Shown here one piece after another: positions 44,933-53,490 of a stretch of DNA of 64,000 bases. Each line of letters begins with the position of its first letter. The first letter of the stretch is position 1. The DNA is from UBA11986 sp963734955 (GTDB taxonomy: Bacteria; Bacteroidota; Ignavibacteria; UBA10030; UBA6906), in assembly GCA_963734955.1 (NCBI GenBank), contig CAVTJO010000005.1:248001-312000 (forward strand), read 5' to 3'. The notes under the pieces are model-generated. The model was not told where the DNA came from, ran no database searches, and was given only the letters and a program-made list of their open reading frames with translations. Both the position numbers and the translations under genes were made by a program.

Positions 44933-45476
44933 CAGGCAGGTTCCTTTCTTCACAAAACTCATCGCAACCGGATTGTTCGCGGGATATATTCCGTGGGCAT
45001 CCGGAACTTTTGGAACGCTGGTAGGCGTGATCATCTTTCTCCTTCCCGGTACAGATCACCCGACAATTTTACTTTCGATGATTGTGGTGGGATTCTTTGC
45101 GGGCGTTGTGACGTCAGCACGCGTCGCCGGGATCGTCGGTCATAAACTCACGAAATCAGCGGAGCTGGCAAAGTCGACGTTTCAACCCGGCGGTCACGAC
45201 GCGGCCGACCCTTCGATTGTTGTGATTGATGAGATTGTGGGAGTGTGGATTACGTTCCTTTTTCTTCCAAAGGCTGTCTTCGTCATCGTTGCCGCGTTCT
45301 TCGCCTTCAGGTTCTTCGACATCATCAAACCGCCTCCTGCCAGACAATTTGAACGCCTGCCCAACGGCTGGGGTATTATGCTGGACGATGTCGTTGCCGG
45401 AGTTTATGCAAACCTTGCCGTTCAGGTGTTGTATCTCGCCGCAAAAACATATTTCCCCACCCTTCTGTCCTTCTGA
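44898..45476 (+). CDS. pgpA: Phosphatidylglycerophosphatase A
   Basis: PgpA dephosphorylates phosphatidylglycerophosphate to phosphatidylglycerol, directly after PgsA. The family motifs TGLFAGYIPWASGTFGTLVG, VVIDEIVGVW and RFFDIIKP are present with several membrane helices. The ATG at 44898 overlaps pgsA by 35 bases; a TTG at 44868 would add ten residues. Its stop overlaps the cinA ATG (TGATG), so pgsA-pgpA-cinA are coupled. Confidence 0.92.
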   Translation: MPALDQEDRESNRQVPFFTKLIATGLFAGYIPWASGTFGTLVGVIIFLLPGTDHPTILLSMIVVGFFAGVVTSARVAGIVGHKLTKSAELAKSTFQPGGHDAADPSIVVIDEIVGVWITFLFLPKAVFVIVAAFFAFRFFDIIKPPPARQFERLPNGWGIMLDDVVAGVYANLAVQVLYLAAKTYFPTLLSF

Positions 45477-46717
45477 TGAAAGCTGAAATCATAACCATTG
45501 GCGATGAACTCCTCATTGGCCAGGTGATCAACACGAATCAAGCCTATATTGCCGAAAAGCTAAATGGAGTCGGCGTAGATATTGTCCGCATGACGACTGT
45601 TGGTGATGACGAAGAGGCAATTCTCAGCGCATTCAACGATGCCTGGCAGCGACATCGGGTTGTGATCGTGACCGGTGGTCTTGGACCTACTCACGATGAC
45701 ATCACGAAGAAGGCAGTGTGCGAGTTTTTCGATTCCGACCTTGTAGCAAACGATGATGTTCGCAGGCAGGTGCAATTTCTCCTTCAGAAGCGGAACATCA
45801 AATGGACACCCGGACATGAAGAACAGACACTCGTGCCCCGAAAATCAAAAGTGATCCCCAACCCCGTTGGTACCGCGCCGGGCATGCTATTCGAGCAGAA
45901 TGACAAATATTTTATCGTGCTCCCCGGAGTTCCCTATGAAATGAAAGAGATAATCGATCAATCCGTAGTCCCGTTTCTTTCGACAAGAGTCACTGGATCG
46001 GTGATACGTCATCTTACCCTTAGGACAAGCGGAATCGCTGAGAGCGCTTTGGCAAGGCAGCTCGGCGACATCGACGCGTTGCTAGGGGGCGCGAAGCTTG
46101 CGTTTCTGCCTTCCCCCACCGGTGTGAGAATGCGGATCAGCGTCCACGGACAGGATGTTCCATCTGTTGAACGCAAGGTGAAGGAAGTCGAGGAGAGAAT
46201 CAGGGACAAAGTCCAGAAATATATCTACGGAATTGGAGAAGAAGAATTGGAGGATGCATTGGGTCGGCTTCTGACGGACCACAACCTTACAATTGCCGTG
46301 GCAGAATCGTGCACTGGCGGCCTCATCGCGGACAAGATCACGAACGTCAGTGGCAGTTCAAGCTACTTTGAGCGGGGAGCAGTGGTGTACAGCAACCAGT
46401 CGAAGATTGAGTTTCTCGGCGTGTCTGAAGAATTGATCAAGGCGCACGGTGCCGTGAGCAAAGAAGTTGCCGAGGCAATGGCAGCGGGCATCCGCCGGGT
46501 GGCTCATACCGATATCGGACTCTCAACTACTGGCATCGCAGGCCCAACAGGTGGAACTCCGGAGAAACCGGTTGGACTTGTGTGGATCGGTTATGCCGAC
46601 AAGGACGTTGCACTTGCATTGAAATTCAACTTCGGGGATAACAGGATGCGAACAAAAGAGCGCGCGGCGCAGGCCGCTCTGGAGTTGGTGAGGCGAAGAA
46701 TCTTGAGAATTGAATAG
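45476..46717 (+). CDS. cinA: CinA family protein (MoaB-like plus nicotinamide-nucleotide amidase)
   Basis: A 413-residue CinA. N-terminal MoaB/MogA-like (COG1058) domain, about 1-170, MKAEIITIGDELLIGQVINT and VTGGLGPTHDDITK. The C-terminal PncC domain, about 255-410, contains AESCTGGLIADKIT and STTGIAGPTGGTPEKPVG, the NMN amidohydrolase site used in pyridine nucleotide salvage. Frequently linked to recA, as here, but a transposase-like gene now separates it from the thpR-recA genes. Confidence 0.95.
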   Translation: MKAEIITIGDELLIGQVINTNQAYIAEKLNGVGVDIVRMTTVGDDEEAILSAFNDAWQRHRVVIVTGGLGPTHDDITKKAVCEFFDSDLVANDDVRRQVQFLLQKRNIKWTPGHEEQTLVPRKSKVIPNPVGTAPGMLFEQNDKYFIVLPGVPYEMKEIIDQSVVPFLSTRVTGSVIRHLTLRTSGIAESALARQLGDIDALLGGAKLAFLPSPTGVRMRISVHGQDVPSVERKVKEVEERIRDKVQKYIYGIGEEELEDALGRLLTDHNLTIAVAESCTGGLIADKITNVSGSSSYFERGAVVYSNQSKIEFLGVSEELIKAHGAVSKEVAEAMAAGIRRVAHTDIGLSTTGIAGPTGGTPEKPVGLVWIGYADKDVALALKFNFGDNRMRTKERAAQAALELVRRRILRIE

Positions 46718-46878
46718 TGTCGGATACTTGAGACTCGGTGCGGGGAATCCTCATAATGCGACCTTTATCCCCCTTCACCATCGCGGTCAAAACGCCTTCC
46801 GACATCAGGCCACAAATTACAGCAGCGCTGGGGGACTGTTACCTCAAATCGTTTATTGTGATGAAGGGGGTCTGATTC

Positions 46879-46903
46879 GTCGGGGGAGGTCACCTCGCCC
46901 GAC
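46879..46903. repeat. Hairpin immediately upstream of the REP-associated transposase
   Basis: GTCGGGGGAGGT and CACCTCGCCCGAC form an imperfect 11-12 bp stem ending 4 bases before the transposase start codon. It is a candidate REP element for this transposase or a translation-limiting hairpin. The rest of the 46718-46907 gap shows no gene. Confidence 0.55.
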
Positions 46904-46907
46904 AGAG

Positions 46908-47461
46908 ATGAATATGCATTACGATCCGCAAATCCATCACCGCAGGTCGATTCGCCTCAAGGAGTACGATTATTCGTGGCGGGGTGGTATTATGTGACCG
47001 CTTGCACCGAAGATCGGGAATGTATTCTTGGGAAAACCCAGGACGACATCATGCTCGAACGCGACTTTGGCAGAATTGTTCGAGATGAGTGGTTGCGGAC
47101 GCCGGCGACCCGTTCGAATGTGGAATTGGATGAATTTGTTATCATGCCAAACCATCTGCACGGGATTGTCATTATCAATGACACATCCGCAGGGGCGATT
47201 CATGAATCGCCGTTACAGCAAAACGATCTCAAATCCCAACGCCGACAAATGTTGTTTTCCAAGATACTTGGCCGCTTCAAAATGAATTCGGCCAAACGGA
47301 TCAACATCGCCCGTGGCACACCCGGCCTTCCAGTCTGGCAACGTGGTGTTTACGACCACATCATCCGCAACGAAGCCGACCTGCACCGGATCCAGGCCTA
47401 CATACGGAACAATCCCCCCCGATGGGTTCTGGATGAAGAACACGCGGAATATCAGGCTTAA
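46908..47461 (+). pseudogene. REP-associated tyrosine transposase (RAYT, IS200-like), frameshifted
   Basis: A Y1-type single-strand transposase of the RAYT family, about 184 residues if joined. The first frame encodes the characteristic N terminus MHYDPQIHHRRSIRLKEYDY (from 46914) and runs into a TGA just after SWRGG. The second frame continues as YYVTACTEDRECILG, HUH motif MPNHLHGIVI and the catalytic-helix region RGVYDHIIRNEADLHRIQAY. One base is missing near 46979. The second frame could open alone at a GTG (46976), giving a protein without the N-terminal basic segment. It interrupts the cinA-thpR-recA order, ending 3 bases before thpR. Confidence 0.85.
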
Positions 47462-47464
47462 ACC

Positions 47465-48031
47465 ATGCCTTTTCTCCGCCTCTTCGTCGCCCTTGAGACT
47501 CCCCCCGCCATTATCCCGCAAATTGTCGCAATTCGTGACAGGCTAAGGGGCTCCAACGCTGATGTGAAATGGGAGACTGACGAGAAACTACACGCCACGG
47601 TCAAATTCCTCGGGAAGACTGATGAGGATCTGTTACCTGAAATCGTTTCTTATATTAGGGGGGTGTGTGAGACGAAGTCTCCCCTCCTTATCAAGTACAA
47701 CGGGGTTGGATGTTTTCCAAATCGGCGGGCACCACGCGTTGTCTGGGTTGGAATGGATGACACAAGTAGGATGATCGTTTCAATCAAAGAGGAGATTGAG
47801 TCCTTGCTTGCTCCATTGGGGTTCGAAAAAGAGGACAGAGAATTTCATCCGCATGTTACACTTGGTAGAGTGAAGAGTGAAAGAGGGGTCAGAAGCTTGC
47901 TTCGCATGATGGAATCGGTTACCTTTGAGAGCCAGCCGGCAGAAATTCGTGAAATTGCTCTTATCAAAAGCGATCTGAAGCCCGACGGCTCGGTCTACAC
48001 CACTCTCAACAGAATTCCACTTGGCAAATAG
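47465..48031 (+). CDS. thpR: RNA 2',3'-cyclic phosphodiesterase (2H family)
   Basis: A 188-residue 2H phosphoesterase with the two catalytic tetrapeptides HATV (in EKLHATVKFLG) and HVTL (in HPHVTLGRVK). The family hydrolyses 2',3'-cyclic phosphates on RNA ends; the exact cell role is unclear. It commonly lies beside cinA and recA. The RAYT gene ends 3 bases before its ATG, and no strong Shine-Dalgarno is seen there, so expression may depend on read-through. Confidence 0.92.
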   Translation: MPFLRLFVALETPPAIIPQIVAIRDRLRGSNADVKWETDEKLHATVKFLGKTDEDLLPEIVSYIRGVCETKSPLLIKYNGVGCFPNRRAPRVVWVGMDDTSRMIVSIKEEIESLLAPLGFEKEDREFHPHVTLGRVKSERGVRSLLRMMESVTFESQPAEIREIALIKSDLKPDGSVYTTLNRIPLGK

Positions 48032-48116
48032 CCCGGACGCGACGTCGCAAGCCGGCCGATGCAACCTTCAAATGAGCATAATCGACAAAGCAGAATAATT
48101 CAACGAGGAGCGTATC

Positions 48117-49229
48117 ATGGCAGACGAGAAAGAATCCAAAGTACAGGCACTGAAAATCGCAATCGACCAGATTGAAAAACAACATGGCAAGGGCGCATTG
48201 ATGCGATTAGGAGAGGGCCCGATACAACAGGTCGAGACGATCTCCACGAGCTCGATCTCGCTTGACGCAGCCCTCGGCATTGGTGGCATACCACGCGGAA
48301 GAGTTATCGAGATATTCGGCCCCGAATCCTCCGGAAAGACAACGATCTGCTTGCACATCATCGCTGAAGCCCAGAGGAACGGGGGCATTTGCGCTTTCAT
48401 CGATGCAGAGAATGCACTCGATATCAACTATGCGAAGAAGCTCGGTGTTGATGTGAATAATCTCCTCTTGTCGCAGCCGGAGTTTGGTGAGCAGGCATTG
48501 GAGATTGTTGAGACCCTTGTCCGCAGCAATGCGATTGACGTTGTCGTGATTGACTCGGTCGCGGCTCTCACTCCCCGCGCAGAGATCGAGGGCGAAATGG
48601 GTGACCCAAGCATGGGGGTTCAGGCCAGGTTGATGTCGCAGGCTCTCCGTAAGCTGACCTCAGCAATCAGCAAATCCAAGACGTCTGTGATCTTCACGAA
48701 TCAATTGCGAATGAAGATCGGGGTCATGTTTGGGAATCCGGAAACAACCACCGGCGGCAACGCCCTGAAGTTCTATGCCTCTGTTCGCCTGGATGTCAGA
48801 CGCATCGAGGCCATCAAAGATGGTACCAACGTCATTGGCAACAGAACACGCGTGAAGGTCGTGAAGAACAAGGTGGCTCCACCCTTCCGGGAGGCACAGT
48901 TCGACATCCTGTACAACGAAGGCGTTTCCAGGCTTGGAGACCTCGTGGATACAGCGGTTGAACACAATATCATCGCAAAGTCGGGTTCTTGGTTCTCGTA
49001 CAAGGAAGATCGAATTGGCCAGGGTCGTGATGCTGTGAAGAAGTATCTGCAGGAGAATGAAAAGATCTCCAAGGAAATCGAACACGAAACCAGAAAGAAG
49101 CTTGGCCTTGTACCCACCAATGGAGCTGCCAAAGCCGAGGTGAAGTCCGGAGTTCCACCGGCCTCCGTTGCAAAGCCCACGGTGCAGCCAGTGACCGTTG
49201 GCAAGCCGGACCTCGTCAAGAAGAAGTAG
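48117..49229 (+). CDS. recA: Recombinase RecA
   Basis: A 370-residue RecA, central to homologous recombination and repair. Walker A GPESSGKTT near residues 67-75, Walker B region VVVIDSVAAL, loop L2 SKTSVIFTNQLRMKIGVMFG and the family phrases are intact. The C-terminal tail (about 325-370) is rich in Ala, Pro, Lys and Val. GAGGAG precedes the ATG. No LexA-type box was recognised upstream. recX follows 82 bases later. Confidence 0.98.
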   Translation: MADEKESKVQALKIAIDQIEKQHGKGALMRLGEGPIQQVETISTSSISLDAALGIGGIPRGRVIEIFGPESSGKTTICLHIIAEAQRNGGICAFIDAENALDINYAKKLGVDVNNLLLSQPEFGEQALEIVETLVRSNAIDVVVIDSVAALTPRAEIEGEMGDPSMGVQARLMSQALRKLTSAISKSKTSVIFTNQLRMKIGVMFGNPETTTGGNALKFYASVRLDVRRIEAIKDGTNVIGNRTRVKVVKNKVAPPFREAQFDILYNEGVSRLGDLVDTAVEHNIIAKSGSWFSYKEDRIGQGRDAVKKYLQENEKISKEIEHETRKKLGLVPTNGAAKAEVKSGVPPASVAKPTVQPVTVGKPDLVKKK

Positions 49230-49311
49230 GACTGCGTTCACCAGGGCACGGTGCGAGCCGCGCCCCGTCATTTCTTCGATCGCTGCATCATTTTCAACCG
49301 CATGAACAACC

Positions 49312-49956
49312 ATGCGCATCACCAAAATCGAACCCCAGAAGAAGAACCCGGCGCGCAAGAACATCTATGCGGACGGGGAATATGTTGTCGGCGTAAGTGA
49401 CGAGACACTGCTGAGGGCTGCACTCCGCACAGGCGATGAGATCACCGTTGAGCGGCTCAAAGGATTGGTACGGGAGGAGGAAACCTCCAGTGCAAAACGG
49501 GCGGCCCTTCGTTTTCTTGCACATCGACCCAGAACGTGCAAGGAGGTCAGGGATAAACTCCGGGAAAAGGAGTTTGGCGACGACGACATCAATGCCACGC
49601 TTGAAAACCTGCAACGAGCGGGGCTTGTCAATGATCCCGAATTTGCCAGGATGTACATCCGGGATGCACTTGCGACACGGGCATCGGGAAGAGCATTGTT
49701 GAAACGAAAACTCCTCCTGCTTGGAATCGACAAGGTTACCGTGGACGAAGCGTTGCAGGAAGCGTTCGCCGGCGTTGATGAACACGCGAGCGCTCTGGAG
49801 GCCGGGCGCAAGTTTCTCCGAAAGTCGGTGGCGGCACACGACGCAAAGGAAATGGCAAAACTCCGGAATCGCCTGGCAGGGTTTCTCGGCCGACGGGGAT
49901 TCCAATGGAACACCATCGAACCGGTGGTCAAGCAACTTCTCAAGGAACAAGATTAG
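49312..49956 (+). CDS. recX: Regulatory protein RecX
   Basis: A 214-residue RecX, which binds RecA filaments and limits their growth. It has the three-helix repeats of the family: ALRFLAHRPRTCKEVRDKLR, NLQRAGLVNDPEFARMYI and RALLKRKLLLLGIDKVTVDE, after a beta-rich N terminus (NIYADGEYVVGV). Its position straight after recA supports the call. It ends at the ATG of the next gene, so they are coupled. Confidence 0.92.
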   Translation: MRITKIEPQKKNPARKNIYADGEYVVGVSDETLLRAALRTGDEITVERLKGLVREEETSSAKRAALRFLAHRPRTCKEVRDKLREKEFGDDDINATLENLQRAGLVNDPEFARMYIRDALATRASGRALLKRKLLLLGIDKVTVDEALQEAFAGVDEHASALEAGRKFLRKSVAAHDAKEMAKLRNRLAGFLGRRGFQWNTIEPVVKQLLKEQD

Positions 49957-50631
49957 ATGAATAAGATTGTATTCGACATTGAGACGCTCGGGTTCCCCCT
50001 GGACTCATTTGATGAGATTCAACAAGAATACCTGATGAAATTTGCCACCACGGACGAGGAGAAGACAGAGACAATTCAGAAACTCAACCTCTCGGCCCTG
50101 ACAGCAAAGATCATCGCGATCGGAATGTTGAACCCGGATTCGAACCAGGGAAAGGTCCTGTACGAGGCACCCAGGGAAGAACCGTGGTCATCCGATGATG
50201 GCATGATTCAATTCATTGCATGCGACGAGCATGAAATGCTGGAGGAGTTCTGGAAGACCATCACACACTACGGACAGTTTATCACGTTCAACGGTCGATC
50301 GTTCGACTGCCCGTTCATCATGTTACGCTCAGCCCTTCTGTCCGTCAAGGCCACACGCAACCTGGTGCCGTACCGTTATGCCACGAACGAGCATTGTGAT
50401 CTGATGGAGCAGTTCACGTTCTATGGCGCTGTCCGCAAATTCAATCTGGACTTCTACTGCAAGGCCTTCAATATCAAGAGCCCGAAAGGTTCAGGTATCA
50501 CGGGTCTCGATCTTGCCCCCCTCTACAACGAGCGACGCTACAGGGAGATAGCCGAGTACTGCATCGGAGATGTCAAAGCCACCTCGGAATTGTATCAGCG
50601 CTGGCAGAGCTATCTGGCGGTAGAAAAATAG
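49957..50631 (+). CDS. PolB-type 3'-5' exonuclease-like protein
   Basis: A 224-residue RNase H-fold exonuclease of the 'predicted 3'-5' exonuclease PolB-like' family. Acidic motifs: Exo I FDIETLG (residues 6-12), Exo II FNGRSFDCPF (about 109-118), Exo III YCIGDVKAT (about 206-214). No polymerase domain. It starts on the base after the recX stop, pointing to a recA-recX-exonuclease repair unit; the coupling is the best hint of function. Confidence 0.88.
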   Translation: MNKIVFDIETLGFPLDSFDEIQQEYLMKFATTDEEKTETIQKLNLSALTAKIIAIGMLNPDSNQGKVLYEAPREEPWSSDDGMIQFIACDEHEMLEEFWKTITHYGQFITFNGRSFDCPFIMLRSALLSVKATRNLVPYRYATNEHCDLMEQFTFYGAVRKFNLDFYCKAFNIKSPKGSGITGLDLAPLYNERRYREIAEYCIGDVKATSELYQRWQSYLAVEK

Positions 50632-50668
50632 CGCCCCCCTCCTTGGAATCCTTTCATAGTTTTTCTTC

Positions 50669-50717
50669 TTGCGGCTGAAACCTTTTTGAACTATATTCGT
50701 CTAAGCAAATATAGTTC
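50669..50717 (+). promoter_or_regulatory. arsR promoter and operator
   Basis: A perfect 10-bp inverted repeat, GAACTATATT at 50688-50697 and AATATAGTTC at 50708-50717, separated by 10 bases: a fitting ArsR operator. Two promoter readings overlap it: TTGAAC-N17-TATAGT (50687-50715) and TTG-N20-TATATTCG (50669-50699). ArsR bound here would block both. The arsR ATG is 17 bases further on, after GGAGG. Confidence 0.75.
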
Positions 50718-50734
50718 TGCACGGAGGTGTCGGG

Positions 50735-51127
50735 ATGAAAGAACTCGCAACGGTCTTCAAAGCCCTCAGCGATGAAGCAAGACTCAGGATACTCAATCTG
50801 TTGTTCAGGACCGGCGAACTGTGTGTATGCGACATAGAAGCCACCACCGGCTTCACGCAGACGAAAGTGTCCCGTCATCTCTCCTACCTCAAGAACGCAG
50901 GATTGCTCGATTCACGCCAGCAAGGGTTATGGATGCTGTACAAGATCGCCACCCCACGGGACGAGGACCAAAGGCAACTGTTGTCTTGCTTAAGGATCAT
51001 TCTGCAGTCGAATCCGGTTGCGCAACGTGATGCAAAGGATCTGGCCAAAAGTATCAAGAAAGGATGCTGCACAACCTTTACAACCATCAAACCAAATCAA
51101 ATTCCGGCTATGCTGGAGCTTCACTGA
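50735..51127 (+). CDS. arsR: ArsR-family metalloregulator of the arsenic operon
   Basis: A 130-residue winged-helix repressor. The alpha-3 metal site ELCVCD gives Cys at 30 and 32, the As(III)/Sb(III) sensing pattern, followed by the recognition helix TQTKVSRHLSYLKNAGLL. A C-terminal CC pair (about residues 110-111) could add ligands. The palindromic operator 18 bases upstream indicates autoregulation. arsM begins 15 bases after the stop, and the remaining ars genes follow without a terminator. Confidence 0.93.
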   Translation: MKELATVFKALSDEARLRILNLLFRTGELCVCDIEATTGFTQTKVSRHLSYLKNAGLLDSRQQGLWMLYKIATPRDEDQRQLLSCLRIILQSNPVAQRDAKDLAKSIKKGCCTTFTTIKPNQIPAMLELH

Positions 51128-51142
51128 GAAAGGACTCATGTC

Positions 51143-51901
51143 ATGGCAATAGACGAAGTCAAAGACGCGATACGAGAGCACTACGGAAGAATTGCAGCCA
51201 CAAACAGCTCATGCTGTGGCCCAAACTGCGGTTGCGCATCGGACAGTGATGAGCAGCTCCTCTCCGTCATGATGGGCGATGAATACACAAACGTGGATGA
51301 GCAGATTGTCGCTGCGGCAGACCTCGGATTGGGATGCGGTACACCCACTGCATTTACCGATCTGAAACCGGGAATGACGGTTCTTGATTTGGGCTCCGGG
51401 GCAGGCATCGACGTGTTTATTGCGGCAAAGGCGGTCGCGCCCACTGGAAAAGCAATTGGGCTGGACATGACGGATGAGATGCTCAAACGAGCGCGGGAGA
51501 ACAAGCTGAAACTGGGCATCACCAACGCGGAATTCTGGAAGGGCGAGATCGAGAATATGCCTGTCGAGTCGGGGACCATCGACCGAATCATCAGCAATTG
51601 TGTGATCAATCTGGCGCCGGACAAGCGCAAGGTCCTGTCCGAAATGTATCGTGTGCTGAAACCTGGCGGGAAGTTCACCGTGTCTGACATAGTTTCGATC
51701 GGTGATATCCCCGATGACATACGCAGAAACATGGAATTATGGGCAGGGTGCATTGCCGGAGCCCTCGATAAGGAAGAATTCCTGCAAATCACCCGGGATG
51801 CCGGATTCACAAACCTGATCATCTCCGCCGAAAAGCCATACAACCTCGAAGGCAATGCATCATTCGGCCTTGCCAGTATAACACTCACTGCAACCAAATG
51901 A
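51143..51901 (+). CDS. arsM: Arsenite methyltransferase
   Basis: A 252-residue SAM-dependent As(III) methyltransferase producing methylated arsenicals. SAM site VLDLGSGAGIDVF. The conserved Cys residues are present: Cys 65 in LGLGCGTP, one in ISNCVINL and one in LWAGCIAGA. An additional N-terminal Cys cluster SSCCGPNCGC (24-31) occurs in bacterial ArsM. AAAGGA precedes the ATG. The stop overlaps the arsN2 start (ATGA). Confidence 0.95.
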   Translation: MAIDEVKDAIREHYGRIAATNSSCCGPNCGCASDSDEQLLSVMMGDEYTNVDEQIVAAADLGLGCGTPTAFTDLKPGMTVLDLGSGAGIDVFIAAKAVAPTGKAIGLDMTDEMLKRARENKLKLGITNAEFWKGEIENMPVESGTIDRIISNCVINLAPDKRKVLSEMYRVLKPGGKFTVSDIVSIGDIPDDIRRNMELWAGCIAGALDKEEFLQITRDAGFTNLIISAEKPYNLEGNASFGLASITLTATK

Positions 51902-53490
51902 ATCATGCAACTGTCCGCCAGGCATCATCCGATGACCTGGACAGCATAAGCCAACTCCTGGAGTCGGCGTCGCTGCCGACTCTGGGAGTCAAAGAACATC
52001 TTCAGCATTTTCTTGTGGCCGAGGAACAAGGAATTATAGTCGGCGCCATCGGGTTGGAAGTGTACGGTGAAACAGCCCTACTGCGCTCTGCCGTTGTTGC
52101 ATCAGGCAGACAGAACGAAGGAATCGGCACTCAACTCTACAACAGAAATATCGAGGAGGCCCGACGCCTTGGAGTGCGTCGATTGCTTCTGCTAACGAAC
52201 ACGGCGGAAGAGTACTTTGCACGGAAGGGATTCCAGAAGATTGAACAGAAGAGTGTGACCGGCCCTGTCACCACTTCATTTGAATTCAGCGGAGCCTGCC
52301 CTGCTCACGCTGCGTGCATGGAGTTGATGCTGAGCCCTTCGACGAGTATCCTCGTTCTCTGCACCGGCAACTCATGCCGCAGCCAGATGGCGGAAGGATT
52401 TCTCAAATCTTTTGTGGTCATCTTTGATACAGCCCCCACAGGACACACCATTCGCCTGCTTGAACTGCCGGTCGATTGGAGCAAACACATCGAAGAGAGT
52501 GCCAAAGGCGGCGGCAACACCTGTATCGGCCCTGTGGCATCGATTCAGGAGAACAAGAAGAAGTACGATGAAGCGACCCGCCTCCTCGGCGATCCGCAGC
52601 GTACCACATTCATCTTTGTCCTCCAACCCGAAGCAACGTCTCTCTTTGAAACAAGACGTTCCTCGGAGGAATTGACGACCATCGGCGTAAAGAAGATAGA
52701 ATTGATCGTGAACGGCATTCTTCCGAAGGAGGTCTGTGAACACCCGTTCTTCACCAAGCGGTACGAGATGCAGCAGAAGCATCTTGCAGAAATCACCACG
52801 CTCTTTCCAGTAGAGCAGCGCCGCATGCTGCAGCGGGATGGAGAGATCAAGGGATTCGGTGCGATCCGCAATATTGCCCGCGATCTGTTTACTCCAAAGG
52901 CCCGGGATGGTTCATATCGACTGCAAGGTTCTGACAGAGCTGCGACCGCGGATCAAGCGCCTCTTGTTGCCGACAACATTCTTGATGTCATGCGACCCGA
53001 CGGACAAACAAAAGCGATATTCTTCACCGGAAAAGGCGGCGTGGGCAAGACGACGGTATCGTGTGCCGCGGCGTTTCAACTTGCCTCGGAAGGGTACAGG
53101 ACCCTCTTGTTGACAACGGATCCTGCCTCTCATATTGGCGAAGTGCTTTCGCAACATGTCGGTGATACCATCCAGCCGGTGAATGGCGTCAAGAACCTTG
53201 TTGCGACAATCATCGATCAGCGGAAGGCGACCGAAGAGTACAAGGAACGCATTCTCAAAGATGCAAAGGCCAAGTATTCTGCCGACATGCTTATTGCCAT
53301 CAAGGAGGAACTCGAGTCACCCTGCACCGAGGAGATGGCAGCATTCGACAAGTTCATGCACTACGTTGAAAGTGATGAGTTCGATGTTGTCGTGTTCGAT
53401 ACAGCGCCAACCGGACACACTCGACCCTTGAGGTTTACTCAGCGGGAACAGTCCCCGCACCCAGCGTTCATCCCAAGGCCATCCAGGTGA
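51898..53490 (+). CDS. Chimeric ORF: ArsN2 acetyltransferase + ArsC N-terminus + permuted ArsA segment
   Basis: A 530-residue frame made of unlike parts. Residues about 1-145 are a GNAT acetyltransferase of the ArsN2 type (GQNEGIGTQLY-like RQNEGIGTQLYNRNIEEARR, CPAHAACM). Residues about 148-172 are the start of a thioredoxin-coupled arsenate reductase (ILVLCTGNSCRSQMAEGFLK, catalytic Cys in CTGNSCR). From 173 the frame changes abruptly to ArsA ATPase: C-terminal half of repeat A1 (IFDTAPTGHTIRLLELPVDW ...), then N-terminal half of repeat A2 with P-loop FTGKGGVGKTT (about 377-387), ending DTAPTGHT before a 22-residue out-of-frame tail. ArsN2 function may survive; arsenate reductase cannot be made from this frame as it stands. 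Confidence 0.85.
   Translation: MNHATVRQASSDDLDSISQLLESASLPTLGVKEHLQHFLVAEEQGIIVGAIGLEVYGETALLRSAVVASGRQNEGIGTQLYNRNIEEARRLGVRRLLLLTNTAEEYFARKGFQKIEQKSVTGPVTTSFEFSGACPAHAACMELMLSPSTSILVLCTGNSCRSQMAEGFLKSFVVIFDTAPTGHTIRLLELPVDWSKHIEESAKGGGNTCIGPVASIQENKKKYDEATRLLGDPQRTTFIFVLQPEATSLFETRRSSEELTTIGVKKIELIVNGILPKEVCEHPFFTKRYEMQQKHLAEITTLFPVEQRRMLQRDGEIKGFGAIRNIARDLFTPKARDGSYRLQGSDRAATADQAPLVADNILDVMRPDGQTKAIFFTGKGGVGKTTVSCAAAFQLASEGYRTLLLTTDPASHIGEVLSQHVGDTIQPVNGVKNLVATIIDQRKATEEYKERILKDAKAKYSADMLIAIKEELESPCTEEMAAFDKFMHYVESDEFDVVVFDTAPTGHTRPLRFTQREQSPHPAFIPRPSR
52414..53420 (+). other. 1,007-base arsA-derived insertion splitting arsC
   Basis: The block begins GTGGTCATCTTTGATACAGC and ends with the related GTTGTCGTGTTCGATACAGC...GGACACAC. 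Both ends therefore encode the same ArsA motif VV(I/V)FDTAPTGHT, one from repeat A1 and the other from repeat A2. The P-loop half of A1 and the C-terminal half of A2 are missing. Deleting exactly this block joins LKSF to STLEVYSAGTVPAPSVHPKA in frame and recreates a complete ArsC. No transposase, inverted repeats or target-site duplication were recognised. It may be a rearrangement or a misassembly. Confidence 0.8.

Noticed and set aside
48032..48116. LexA box upstream of recA
   Set aside because: No palindrome of the known LexA types was found in the gap.
52414..53420. Intein or group II intron within arsC
   Set aside because: The inserted DNA is recognisable ArsA; no Hint-domain motifs, reverse transcriptase or intron core were seen, and its frame is lost at the right junction.
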